Assembly (NCBI GenBank): GCA_036393835.1
Contig: DASWGI010000130.1
Location: 1-10,824 of the forward strand
Origin: VBKO01 sp036393835
GTDB lineage: Bacteria > Myxococcota > Myxococcia > Myxococcales > 40CM-4-68-19
DNA: 10,824 bases
Direction: 5' to 3'
Part shown: piece after piece, positions 1-6,516 of the stretch
How the letters are laid out: every line of letters begins with the position of its first letter
How positions within the stretch are numbered: position 1 is the stretch's first letter
Notes under the pieces: generated by a model
What the model saw: only the letters and a program-made list of their open reading frames with translations
Database searches by the model: none
What the model was told of the DNA's origin: nothing
Translations under genes and position numbers: made by a program

Positions 1-52
1 ATCTGATCACCCTTCGAATCGAGACCAGCTTTCGAACTCGCAGCGCAGCGAA

Positions 53-80
53 TCTCCGCGTCTCCGCGTTGATCTCTTGG
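53..80 (-). repeat. Gene-end repeat, copy 1 (after cNMP-binding gene)
   Basis: Read on the minus strand, this is a 12-base lead (CCAAGAGATCAA, 80-69) followed by two tandem 8-base units CGCGGAGA (68-61 and 60-53). It lies 12 bases after the TAG stop of the cyclic-nucleotide-binding gene. It matches the copies after moaC and glmS in lead and units, and the copy after trxB in units. The rest of 1-92 shows no gene that I can support. Confidence 0.7.
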
Positions 81-92
81 TCGTCGTCGCGG

Positions 93-572
93 CTAGAAGC
101 GGGCGGACAGCGCGAAGAAGGCCTTGATCTTGTCGTTCGTCTCCCGCAGCCGCGCGGAGAGCGTGCGCACGAAGGTCCAGAGCAGCTCGTACGCCAGGTC
201 CTTGTGCAGGAACATCAACTGCTCGAGGTCTGCCTTCTGGATGACGAACAGCGTACAGGCGAGGTGCGCGGTGGCGTCGGCCGAGCGCGGCGTGTCGTCG
301 ATCAGCGCCATCTCCCCGAAGTAGCTGCCGGCCTCCAGGATGGCGAGCGCCTCCTCCCCCACTCCCGGCACCATCTTGGAGATGCGCACCTTTCCGGAGG
401 CGATGATGTACATCTCGGTCCCGACTTCACCTTCCTGGAAGACGCGCTCGTTCGCCTTGAGCTGCTTCTGCGTCGCGATGGCACCCACCTTCTGCAGGTG
501 GTCCGTGGTCAGATTCGCGAAGAGCGGGATCTTCTTGAGCTGTGCGGGGTCCAAGGGGTTCCTCGCGGCCAC
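93..572 (-). CDS. Stand-alone cyclic nucleotide-binding domain protein (Crp/cNMP fold)
   Basis: A 159-residue protein consisting almost entirely of one cyclic nucleotide-binding domain. Residues 16-40 form the entry helices (IPLFANLTTDHLQKV), and 44-80 carry the beta-roll with the ExGtEMYIIxxGKVRIS pattern. Residues 82-102 form the phosphate-binding cassette (GSYFGEMAL...PRSADATA), with Glu87 and Arg96 at the positions that usually hold the ribose and phosphate, so ligand binding is plausible. The C-terminus (about 112-159) is helical and too short for the helix-turn-helix of true Crp/Fnr regulators, so direct DNA binding is unlikely. No signal peptide is seen, so it should be cytosolic. The start is GTG; an in-frame TAG lies 12 codons upstream with no other start codon between, and no clear Shine-Dalgarno is visible. 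It is divergent from trxB across 99 bases. The ligand (cAMP, c-di-GMP or none) and partner cannot be read from sequence. Confidence 0.88.
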   Translation of the reverse strand: MAARNPLDPAQLKKIPLFANLTTDHLQKVGAIATQKQLKANERVFQEGEVGTEMYIIASGKVRISKMVPGVGEEALAILEAGSYFGEMALIDDTPRSADATAHLACTLFVIQKADLEQLMFLHKDLAYELLWTFVRTLSARLRETNDKIKAFFALSARF

Positions 573-657
573 TCTAGCAAATGTGCCCCGGCGGAGGCGA
601 TTTCTCCGCTATGCTGCGCGCGCACCGAGGACGGCGCCGCGGCATCGAATGGCGTCC

Positions 658-662
658 AGGGG
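658..662 (+). promoter_or_regulatory. Ribosome binding site of trxB, deciding a GTG start
   Basis: AGGGG sits 9 bases before the GTG at 672. The nearby ATG at 665 is out of frame with the FAD-binding N-terminus, so GTG is the only sensible start. The 99-base divergent region 573-671 should hold promoters for both genes, but I see no convincing -35/-10 pair in it. Confidence 0.5.
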
Positions 663-671
663 TGATGCAGC

Positions 672-1607
672 GTGGAGAAGCACGCGATCGTGATCATCGG
701 AAGCGGCCCGGCGGGGTACACGGCCGCCATCTATGCCGCTCGCGCGAACCTGAAGCCCGTGATCTTCACCGGCCTCCAGCCCGGCGGGCAGCTCACCATC
801 ACCACCGACGTGGAGAACTATCCCGGGTTCCCCACCGGGATCCTCGGCCCGGAGCTGATGGAGCTGTTCCGCGCCCAGGCGGAGCGCTTCGGGACCCAGA
901 TCATCGACGACGTCGTGACCCGCGTCCAGCTGCGCGAGCGGCCGTTCCTGGTCGAGGCCGGCAAGCGCCAGATGCACGCCGAGGCGGTCATCATCGCCAC
1001 CGGCGCCTCGGCCAAGTGGCTGGACATCCCCACCGAAAAGGCGCTGAGCGGCCACGGCGTGTCCGCCTGCGCCACCTGCGATGGCTTCTTCTTCCGCAAC
1101 AAGGACATCGGGGTGGTCGGCGGCGGCGACACCGCCATGGAGGAGGCGCTGTTCCTCACCAAGATGGCCTCCAAGGTGACGGTCATCCACCGCCGCGGCG
1201 CTCTGCGCGCCAGCAAGGTCATGCAGCAGCGCGCCTTCGCCAATCCGAAGATCGGCTGGGAGTGGAACCAGGAGGTCGTCGAGGTGCTCGGCGACAAGAA
1301 GTCGGGCGTAACGGGCGTAAAGACCAAGAACATGCAGAGCGGCGAGCAGAAGACCCTCCCGATGAACGGCCTCTTCGTGGCCATCGGGCACACGCCGAAC
1401 ACCGAGCTGTTCAAGGGCCAGCTGGAGATGGATCCCGTGGGCTACATCAAGGTCCAGCCGGGAACGACCAAGACCAGCATCCCCGGGGTGTTCGTCTCGG
1501 GCGACGCGGCCGACCCGGTCTATCGCCAAGCCGTCACCGCCGCCGGCACCGGCTGCATGGCGGCCATCGACGCCGAACGCTGGCTCGCCTCCCAAGGCGT
1601 CCACTAG
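672..1607 (+). CDS. trxB: Thioredoxin-disulfide reductase (NADPH)
   Basis: A 311-residue flavoprotein that passes electrons from NADPH through FAD and a redox disulfide to thioredoxin in the cytosol. The N-terminal FAD Rossmann motif GSGPAG is at residues 10-15. QPGGQLTITTDVENYPGFP at 37-54 is the usual TrxB flavin-contact stretch. The redox pair is CATC at 133-136, followed by Asp137. The NADPH Rossmann motif GGGDTAMEEA is at 150-159, with HRR at 173-175 for the NADPH 2'-phosphate. GHTPN is at 239-243, and the C-terminal FAD motif GVFVSGDAAD is at 272-281. Length and motif order match low-molecular-weight bacterial TrxB. All catalytic parts are intact. It is transcribed alone, and the next gene converges on it. 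No thioredoxin gene is nearby. Confidence 0.96.
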   Translation: MEKHAIVIIGSGPAGYTAAIYAARANLKPVIFTGLQPGGQLTITTDVENYPGFPTGILGPELMELFRAQAERFGTQIIDDVVTRVQLRERPFLVEAGKRQMHAEAVIIATGASAKWLDIPTEKALSGHGVSACATCDGFFFRNKDIGVVGGGDTAMEEALFLTKMASKVTVIHRRGALRASKVMQQRAFANPKIGWEWNQEVVEVLGDKKSGVTGVKTKNMQSGEQKTLPMNGLFVAIGHTPNTELFKGQLEMDPVGYIKVQPGTTKTSIPGVFVSGDAADPVYRQAVTAAGTGCMAAIDAERWLASQGVH

Positions 1608-1612
1608 ATCGA

Positions 1613-1648
1613 CTCAACGATCAGCGCGGAGGCGCGGAGACGCGGAGT
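1613..1648 (+). repeat. Gene-end repeat, copy 2 (after trxB)
   Basis: Three perfectly phased 8-base units follow the trxB stop: CGCGGAGG (1625-1632), CGCGGAGA (1633-1640) and CGCGGAGT (1641-1648). The 12-base lead at 1613-1624 is degenerate and keeps only the GATCA core seen in copy 1. The element points the same way relative to its gene as the other three copies. Confidence 0.65.
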
Positions 1649-1708
1649 GGTGATGGGTGGAGATGGTCGGGCGGTCGTGAGAACGACGGATTCCTCCGCG
1701 CCTCCGCG
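1625..1708. repeat. 15-bp perfect inverted repeat between convergent trxB and moaC
   Basis: CGCGGAGGCGCGGAG at 1625-1639 is the exact reverse complement of 1694-1708, with a 54-base spacer. The pair arises because copies 2 and 3 of the gene-end repeat face each other. Readthrough RNA from either strand could form a strong GC stem here. There is no adjacent U-tract, so it is not a textbook intrinsic terminator. Confidence 0.7.
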
Positions 1709-1720
1709 TTCGTCTCTTAG
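1693..1720 (-). repeat. Gene-end repeat, copy 3 (overlapping the moaC stop)
   Basis: On the minus strand the lead CTAAGAGACGAA (1720-1709) contains the moaC TAA stop itself. It is followed by two CGCGGAGG units (1708-1701 and 1700-1693). It matches copy 1 at 23 of 27 bases over 54-80 versus 1694-1720. Confidence 0.72.
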
Positions 1721-2217
1721 CCCTTCGAGGCCTTCTTGCCGGGGCGGGGGGCGGGGTCGGCGTCGCGGACTTCTTCCCCCTGGCGGACCCATTCGCCGCT
1801 GCGGCCGCCGGACTTCTTGACCAGGCGGAGCGAGACCAGCTCCATCCCCCGGTCGTGCCTCTTCATCATGTCGTAGACGGTCAGCGCGGCCGCGCAAGCG
1901 GCGGTCATCGCCTCCATCTCCACGCCGGTGCGCTCGATGGCGTGCACGCGCGCCTCGATGCGGACGACGCCTGCCTCCTCGTCGGCGGCGACCTCCACGT
2001 CCGCGCCCGCGATGGAGATGGTGTGGCAGAGCGGCAGGAGCTGCGAGGTGTGCTTCGCCGCCATGATGCCGGCGAGCCGGGCCGCGGCCAGCGCGTCGCC
2101 CTTCTCCAGCCGGCCTTCGTTGAGGAGCTTGAGGGCCCCGCGGCTGCACTTCAGCTCCGCGCGGGCGATGGCCACGCGGCTCGTCCGCTCCTTCTCCCCC
2201 ACGTCGATCATCTTCAT
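1717..2217 (-). CDS. moaC: Cyclic pyranopterin monophosphate synthase MoaC
   Basis: A 166-residue enzyme of molybdenum cofactor synthesis. MoaC rearranges the 3',8-cyclo-GTP intermediate made by the radical-SAM enzyme MoaA into cyclic pyranopterin monophosphate, releasing pyrophosphate, in the cytosol. The family catalytic residues are recognisable by alignment to E. coli MoaC: Lys39 in EKGDALAAARLAGI (E. coli Lys51), His65 in LPLCH (His77), and Asp116 and Lys119 in VYDMMK (Asp128 and Lys131). TGVEMEAMTAA (97-107) and KKSGGRSGEW (134-143) are also conserved. The last 20 or so residues are a charged, proline-containing tail beyond the usual end. ATG is preceded by AAAGG, which overlaps the stop of the upstream TPR-protease gene 9 bases away, so translation may be coupled. 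No moaA, moaE or mog gene is in the window. Confidence 0.95.
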   Translation of the reverse strand: MKMIDVGEKERTSRVAIARAELKCSRGALKLLNEGRLEKGDALAAARLAGIMAAKHTSQLLPLCHTISIAGADVEVAADEEAGVVRIEARVHAIERTGVEMEAMTAACAAALTVYDMMKRHDRGMELVSLRLVKKSGGRSGEWVRQGEEVRDADPAPRPGKKASKG

Positions 2218-2226
2218 CGCGCGCCT

Positions 2227-3495
2227 TTATAGCCCGCGATCGCGGAGCTGATCGTCGTCCTCGCCGTTCAGGTGGCCGACCTCGTGGATCAGCGTGTCGC
2301 GCACCTCCCGCCGCAGCTCCTCGTCGTTGTGCGCCGCGCGGGAGAGGTTCTTCCGGTAGAGGAAGATGGCGGGCTTGTCCTGATCGCCCGACCCGTCGGC
2401 CGGCGGGCGGAACAGCCCCAGGATGCCGGGCGAGAGCGGCGGATCGGTGGCGGTCAGGTCGCCCACGTCCGGCAGGTCCACGACGGCGAAGTTCGATCGC
2501 TTCAGGCCGGCCTGGATCGGGGGAGGGAGCCGGGCGACTTCCTCCTGCACGACGCGCGCGAACGCCGAGACGCTGGGCGCCGCGGTCGCTTTGAACGCCT
2601 CGGCATCCAGCTTCTGCGCCCGCGCGAAGTGGGCGGCCGCCGCCACGTCGTCCTGCGCGCGCTCGGCGACGAGGCCCAGGTAGTGCTCGGCCCAGGCGTC
2701 CTGCTCCTCCGAGGTGAGCTTCTCCAGCTCCGCCTTCGCCTCGTCGAAGCGGCACAGCTCGAACAGCGCCACGCCCTTCTCCCGGCGCGCCTCGCGATCC
2801 TTGCCGTCCAGCTCGATCGCCTTGTTGGCCGCGGCCAGCGCCTCGCCGGGGCGGCCGAGGTCGTCGAGCGCCATCGCCTCGAGCAGGTGGAGGTCCTTGA
2901 GCAGAGCGCGGTCCTTCATCCGGTGCGCGCGCGGGAAGGCGCGGCGCGTATACGCGAGCGCCAGCTCCAGGTCGTCGCGGCCGCCGAGGCGGCGGACGTG
3001 CAGATCGGCCGCGGAGCGCAGCACCTCGGGATCGTCGGGGTCCAGGGCCAGGGCCCGTGCGTACGCCGTGCGGGCCTCGTCGACGTGCCCGAGCTCGGTG
3101 AGCGCGGCGCCGCGGAAGTGGTGGGCGGCAACGCTCTGCGGATCGATGCGCCCGGCCTCGCGCGCGCACTCCAGCGCGTCCTCGAACCGGCCCTTCTCGA
3201 AGTCGCGGGACGCCTGCTCGAGCAGGTCGGGCACCGCCGGCTCGCGCCCCTCCGGCGACGGCAGGCAAGGTGGCGCCGGAGGCTCGGGCTGGGGGCGCTG
3301 GGCCCCCCGCACGGCGTCCGAGGCGTCGATCGGCTTGGCGGTCGAGGCTGCCGGGGCGGCGACGACCGAGGCGCCTGCGGCCGGCTTGGCCGCCGGCGCG
3401 GCCTCGGCCGCGAAGTGTGTCCGTTTGCAGGCAGGCGCGGCCACCGTTGCGGCGGCGAGGGCGAGCGGCAGGAAGCGGCGGAGCGTGTCGGTCAT
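2227..3495 (-). CDS. TPR protein with C-terminal minimal metalloprotease (Zincin_1-like) domain, probable exported lipoprotein
   Basis: A 422-residue protein in three parts. Residues 1-23 are a signal sequence: Arg6 and Arg7, a leucine/alanine core, then Ala-Pro-Ala-Cys23, which would be a lipoprotein site although -3 is Ala instead of Leu or Val. Residues 24-90 are a low-complexity Ala/Pro linker. Residues 91-300 are tetratricopeptide-like helix pairs (for example FEKGRFEDALECAREAGRIDP and LGHVDEARTAYARALALDPDD). Residues 308-422 resemble the small COG3824/PF06262 metallopeptidase family, with ILGLF, then IFLYRKNL, and the metal motif HEVGHLNGEDD at 404-414 (HExxHxxGxxD). His404, His408 and Asp414 are the expected zinc ligands and Glu405 the expected base. 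Family members usually consist of that domain alone. The ATG start places the signal peptide at the terminus. It is followed 9 bases later by moaC, so the two probably share a transcript. Substrate unknown. Confidence 0.82.
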   Translation of the reverse strand: MTDTLRRFLPLALAAATVAAPACKRTHFAAEAAPAAKPAAGASVVAAPAASTAKPIDASDAVRGAQRPQPEPPAPPCLPSPEGREPAVPDLLEQASRDFEKGRFEDALECAREAGRIDPQSVAAHHFRGAALTELGHVDEARTAYARALALDPDDPEVLRSAADLHVRRLGGRDDLELALAYTRRAFPRAHRMKDRALLKDLHLLEAMALDDLGRPGEALAAANKAIELDGKDREARREKGVALFELCRFDEAKAELEKLTSEEQDAWAEHYLGLVAERAQDDVAAAAHFARAQKLDAEAFKATAAPSVSAFARVVQEEVARLPPPIQAGLKRSNFAVVDLPDVGDLTATDPPLSPGILGLFRPPADGSGDQDKPAIFLYRKNLSRAAHNDEELRREVRDTLIHEVGHLNGEDDDQLRDRGL

Positions 3496-3569
3496 TGCTG
3501 GCCTGATCAACAGCGGGTGCCGGCGCCCGGCTTCCCGCCCGGGGTCCGGCGCGCTGAGCGCACACGGTA

Positions 3570-3581
3570 GCACGCGCGTGC
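3570..3581. promoter_or_regulatory. 12-bp palindrome upstream of the TPR-protease gene
   Basis: GCACGCGCGTGC is a perfect palindrome centred about 80 bases before the ATG at 3495, inside the 143-base gap 3496-3638. A smaller imperfect palindrome, GCGCTGAGCGC, lies at 3550-3560. Either could be an operator, but alternating GC palindromes are easily found by chance in DNA this GC-rich. No other feature is visible in the gap. Confidence 0.2.
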
Positions 3582-3638
3582 CCGGCGGACGAGTCGCCCC
3601 ACGCCTGTCTGCCTGGTTTCCCGGAGGGCGGCTACTTT

Positions 3639-6380
3639 TCACCCTTTCGCCCGCCGCCGCCGGCGCAGGCAGGCGAGCGCGAGGAGCACGCCGACCTCGA
3701 ACCCCATCGCTGCACCTCCGCTGGAGCACCCGAACCCACCGTGGGGGAAGGAGGAGCCGGAGGTCGGCGGCGGACCCACCGCGAACCCGGCGTCGGGTTG
3801 CGCCGTGCCGCCGTCGGGCTCCAGGTCGCCGGGACCGGCGTCGATCGAGCCGATCGTGCCGCCGTCGATGTACGTGCCGCCGTCGGATCCGGGATCGCCG
3901 GCATCGGGCGTGCCGGCATCCGGCGTGCCGGCGTCGGGGGGCGGCGGCGGAGGAGGCGGAGGGGGAGGCGGAGGGAGAGCCGGATAGATGACGACGCCGT
4001 CGAGCAGCGTGGCCGAGGCCGGCTGACCGTTGATGCGGACCGCGGTTGTGGCAGGGGCGTACGCCCGGAAGTCGGAGATTCCGTCGCCCGAGACCACCAG
4101 CGTGGTCCCCTGCAGGTCGGCCTCGATCATCCGCGCCGACGCGCTGGAGAGCAGCTCGCGGGTGCCGTTCTGGTCGGACAGCCTGCCGGGGCCGATCAGC
4201 AGCGCGCGCGCCGGAGCCCCCGCGTTGCGCGCGGCCATGCCCGCCAGCGCCGAGGTCAGGGCGAGGTCGCCGGCCGCGTACCCGTCGCCGCCGGCCCGGC
4301 CGAAGATCCATCGCTCCTCGAGCGCGCTCCCCGGCGCGACCACCGCGCCGGCGCCGGTGTCCGACGCGGACAGCGGGTCGATCCGGACGCGCGACGCCCA
4401 CGAGGCGGCCGGCACCGGCACCAGCGCCGTGAGGAACTGGACGGCGGGAGCGGCGGCCTGCGGCCGGATCCGCACCCAGGCGATCGACGCGTCGGGCTCG
4501 AAGAGGAACGTCAGGTTCTCGCTCTGCGTCCCGGTGGTCGCCGTCCACGGCGCCGGCGAGACCACGCGCACGCCCAGCGACATGCCGTTGCGGTTGATCC
4601 CCTGCACCCACCCGGAGGCGGTGTCCACGTTGGCGCCGTCGAGGAAGTGGCAGATCCAGTCGTACGCGTGCGACGCGCTGGCGGCGACGTCGTCCCGCAC
4701 CAGCGCGTAGCGCTTGCGCGCCAGGACCACGATTCGATCCCAGCGCGACAGCCCCACGGACGACGGGTAGAGCGAGGCGCCCCGTCCGCCCGCCACCGCG
4801 TAGTCGGCGGTCCCGGTGGGCAGGAGCAGCGGCTGCGCATCCCGGCTGAAGAACCACGGGTTCGCGGTCTCGTCGTCGGAGGCGCGCACGTCGCCGAGCT
4901 GGCCGGCGCCGTCGATGAGCAGGCCGTTGTGGAACGTGGTCATGTTGGCGCGCTTGTCGAGCGCGTACCCGGTGTTGGTGCCGGCCGTGTACCCGGCTGC
5001 CTCGGGCGCGAGCCAGGTCCCGTTGCCCCACATCCAGAACGACATGTCGTCGTTGTGGTCGTGGCCCCAGTTGAGGTGCCCGCCCGGAGCCCCGCCGACC
5101 TTCATGCGGTCGAAGTTCGCGCGCCCGCCGTACGGCGCCGCCTTGAACGCGAGCGCGAGGTCCCCCGCCTCCCACGAGCTGTGCAGCACCGAGGCCTGCA
5201 GGTCCGGCAGCCAGGTGTCGAGCGGCAGCGCGTGCACGTCGGCCGGAGCGACCTGCGGGTCGTAGGCGAGGAACTCGAAGACCTCGTAGTACATGTCCGG
5301 CAGGAGGTGCGAGCGCGCGCCGGCGTTCAGCCAGCGCTGGGCGGCGGTCTCGGCGATGCCGTCCTGGAATCGCCCGGCGGTGAACCGGAGCATCGAGATC
5401 ATCCCGCCCTCCGGCCAGCCGGTGAAGTCGCCGTGGAGGAGGATCTGCTGGCGGGGAGAGTCCGGGATCATCGCGACCAGGAACATCTTCCCCAGCCCGC
5501 GCAGGATGCCCATGCCGGTGTAGTCGGAACCGGCGGCGCGCAGCGCCATCCAGAAGGGCAGCGCGACCGAGATCCCGTACTCCTGGTAGAGGATCCCCTC
5601 GTGCCAGGAGCCGTCCTGGATCTCGCCCAGGACGAGGTTCACCTTGGCGAGATCGTCCTGTGCGCGCGAGAGCCAGTTGCCGGCGCGCGCGTCCTCACCC
5701 TGCAGCGCGAGCCCGGCGAGCCCCATGCCGGCCGCGTTGATCCAGTTGTGGTTCTGCGGGTACTGGTCCACGTACCAGGCGTTCGGCCAGGCCTGGTACA
5801 TGCGATCCGCTTCGGTGCCCAGCCGCAACGCGATCGCCGCGCGGTCCGCGTCGGGCAGCACGTTGTAGAGCAGGTCGTACGCGCACGAGACGCCGAGCAG
5901 GAAGTGGCCGATGTTGAGGTCCGGCGCGCCGAGGTCGGCGATCTCGCCGAAGCCCCAGTCCGTCCAGCCCAGGTACGTCTTCAGGCGAAGCTGCGCCTGC
6001 GCCGCGTAGCGCGAGTCGCCGGTCAGCTGGTACCCGAACGCCCACGCGCAGACGTCCTGCCCGAAGAAGCGCGGGTCGTCGTAGTCGGTCGTCTCCGGCG
6101 CCGGGTCGCCCAAGTGCTGCGAGAGGATCGACGTCAGGTGCGACGCGATCTCCTTGTGCGTGCCTGCCGCCGCGGTGCGGAGCGCCGCGGCGTCCCCCGC
6201 CTCGAAGAACAGGTGCGGGTGGGCGGCCCCGATCACGAGCGAAGCAGCCATCCATGCTGCAGCCAGCAAAGCGCCTCCAGCGGCGTCGCTTCCGCGCGGC
6301 TCCGGCCTCGTCGTGCGGGGCCCTTGGGGCCCTTCGAGCGCCTGGCGCCGCCCCCGGCAGCGCCACCCCATCCCAGCCAA
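3639..6380 (-). CDS. Secreted heparinase II/III-type polysaccharide lyase with MYXO-CTERM anchor
   Basis: A 913-residue exported protein. A hydrophobic segment at about 35-53 is the likely signal peptide, preceded by an unusually long Arg-rich stretch. Residues 55-385 resemble the alpha/alpha-toroid of heparinase II/III-type lyases (NHNW 210-213; SWHEGILYQEYG 258-269, with tyrosines and His260 as candidate catalytic residues). Residues 395-800 match the beta-sandwich part (PF07940 style): GHLNWGHDHNDDMSF 434-447, GTWLAPEAAGY 454-464 and TTFHNGLLIDG 481-491. The His440/His442 cluster is typical of the metal/active-site region. Such enzymes cleave uronate-containing glycans by beta-elimination; the glycan here is unknown. 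Residues 803-815 are 13 prolines, then PDAG/DGG linkers, then Gly884-Cys885, a hydrophobic helix and RRRRR (906-910): the MYXO-CTERM signal for surface anchoring. The TTG start at 6380 is favoured by GGAGG 6 bases upstream; ATG at 6371 and TTG at 6269 are alternatives. Confidence 0.85.
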   Translation of the reverse strand: MAGMGWRCRGRRQALEGPQGPRTTRPEPRGSDAAGGALLAAAWMAASLVIGAAHPHLFFEAGDAAALRTAAAGTHKEIASHLTSILSQHLGDPAPETTDYDDPRFFGQDVCAWAFGYQLTGDSRYAAQAQLRLKTYLGWTDWGFGEIADLGAPDLNIGHFLLGVSCAYDLLYNVLPDADRAAIALRLGTEADRMYQAWPNAWYVDQYPQNHNWINAAGMGLAGLALQGEDARAGNWLSRAQDDLAKVNLVLGEIQDGSWHEGILYQEYGISVALPFWMALRAAGSDYTGMGILRGLGKMFLVAMIPDSPRQQILLHGDFTGWPEGGMISMLRFTAGRFQDGIAETAAQRWLNAGARSHLLPDMYYEVFEFLAYDPQVAPADVHALPLDTWLPDLQASVLHSSWEAGDLALAFKAAPYGGRANFDRMKVGGAPGGHLNWGHDHNDDMSFWMWGNGTWLAPEAAGYTAGTNTGYALDKRANMTTFHNGLLIDGAGQLGDVRASDDETANPWFFSRDAQPLLLPTGTADYAVAGGRGASLYPSSVGLSRWDRIVVLARKRYALVRDDVAASASHAYDWICHFLDGANVDTASGWVQGINRNGMSLGVRVVSPAPWTATTGTQSENLTFLFEPDASIAWVRIRPQAAAPAVQFLTALVPVPAASWASRVRIDPLSASDTGAGAVVAPGSALEERWIFGRAGGDGYAAGDLALTSALAGMAARNAGAPARALLIGPGRLSDQNGTRELLSSASARMIEADLQGTTLVVSGDGISDFRAYAPATTAVRINGQPASATLLDGVVIYPALPPPPPPPPPPPPPDAGTPDAGTPDAGDPGSDGGTYIDGGTIGSIDAGPGDLEPDGGTAQPDAGFAVGPPPTSGSSFPHGGFGCSSGGAAMGFEVGVLLALACLRRRRRAKG
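3897..3935 (-). repeat. 15-bp tandem repeat encoding the Thr-Pro-Asp-Ala-Gly linker
   Basis: Nearly three copies of a 15-base unit (plus strand GCCGGCATCGGGCGT, starting at 3897, 3912 and 3927) encode TPDAG-type repeats in the lyase. They follow directly after the 13-proline tract encoded by 3936-3974. The linker would hold the catalytic part away from the cell surface. Such tracts often vary in copy number between strains. Confidence 0.7.
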
Positions 6381-6387
6381 GCGGCCC

Positions 6388-6404
6388 CTCCCGTGGATCG
6401 GGAG
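6388..6404 (-). promoter_or_regulatory. Hairpin overlapping the ribosome-binding site of the lyase gene
   Basis: In the minus-strand transcript CTCCCG (6404-6399), loop ATCCA and CGGGAG (6393-6388) make a 6-bp stem. Its 3' arm contains most of the GGGAGG Shine-Dalgarno that serves the TTG at 6380. When folded it would hide the site. The pairing is seen in the sequence; a regulatory role is inferred. Confidence 0.4.
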
Positions 6405-6427
6405 TGGCGCGCCGGTCGTGGGGAAAC

Positions 6428-6461
6428 CCTACGAGGGGTCGCAGGCTTGGCTCAATGTAGG
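6428..6461 (-). promoter_or_regulatory. Stem-loop in the leader of the lyase gene
   Basis: On the minus strand CCTAC (6461-6457) pairs with GTAGG (6432-6428), and GAG (6453-6451) with CTC (6435-6433). This gives an 8-bp stem with a 3-base bulge (ATT) and a 15-base loop. It lies about 50 to 80 bases before the TTG start, upstream of the hairpin at the ribosome-binding site. It matches no riboswitch class that I can name. It may simply be chance pairing. Confidence 0.3.
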
Positions 6462-6516
6462 AAAATGACCACCCGGCAGGCCGGCACGCGGTCCCGGTCG
6501 TCGGTACGTGGAGGGG

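Noticed and set aside
581..1720. A 379-codon plus-strand frame overlapping trxB
   Set aside because: It reads trxB in another frame and gives Arg/Gly-rich sequence, while the trxB frame carries all flavoprotein motifs.
6420..6470. Resemblance of the plus strand (GGGAAACCC...GGTCGCAGGC) to a cyclic-di-GMP-I riboswitch core
   Set aside because: The conserved ACGCAAAGCC segment is not matched, and no plus-strand gene follows for about 1 kb.
6462..6484. Possible intrinsic terminator after the TatD-like gene (CCGGC-AG-GCCGG and TTTT on the minus strand)
   Set aside because: The loop is too tight, leaving a 4-bp stem, and the T run is only four long and 7 bases away.
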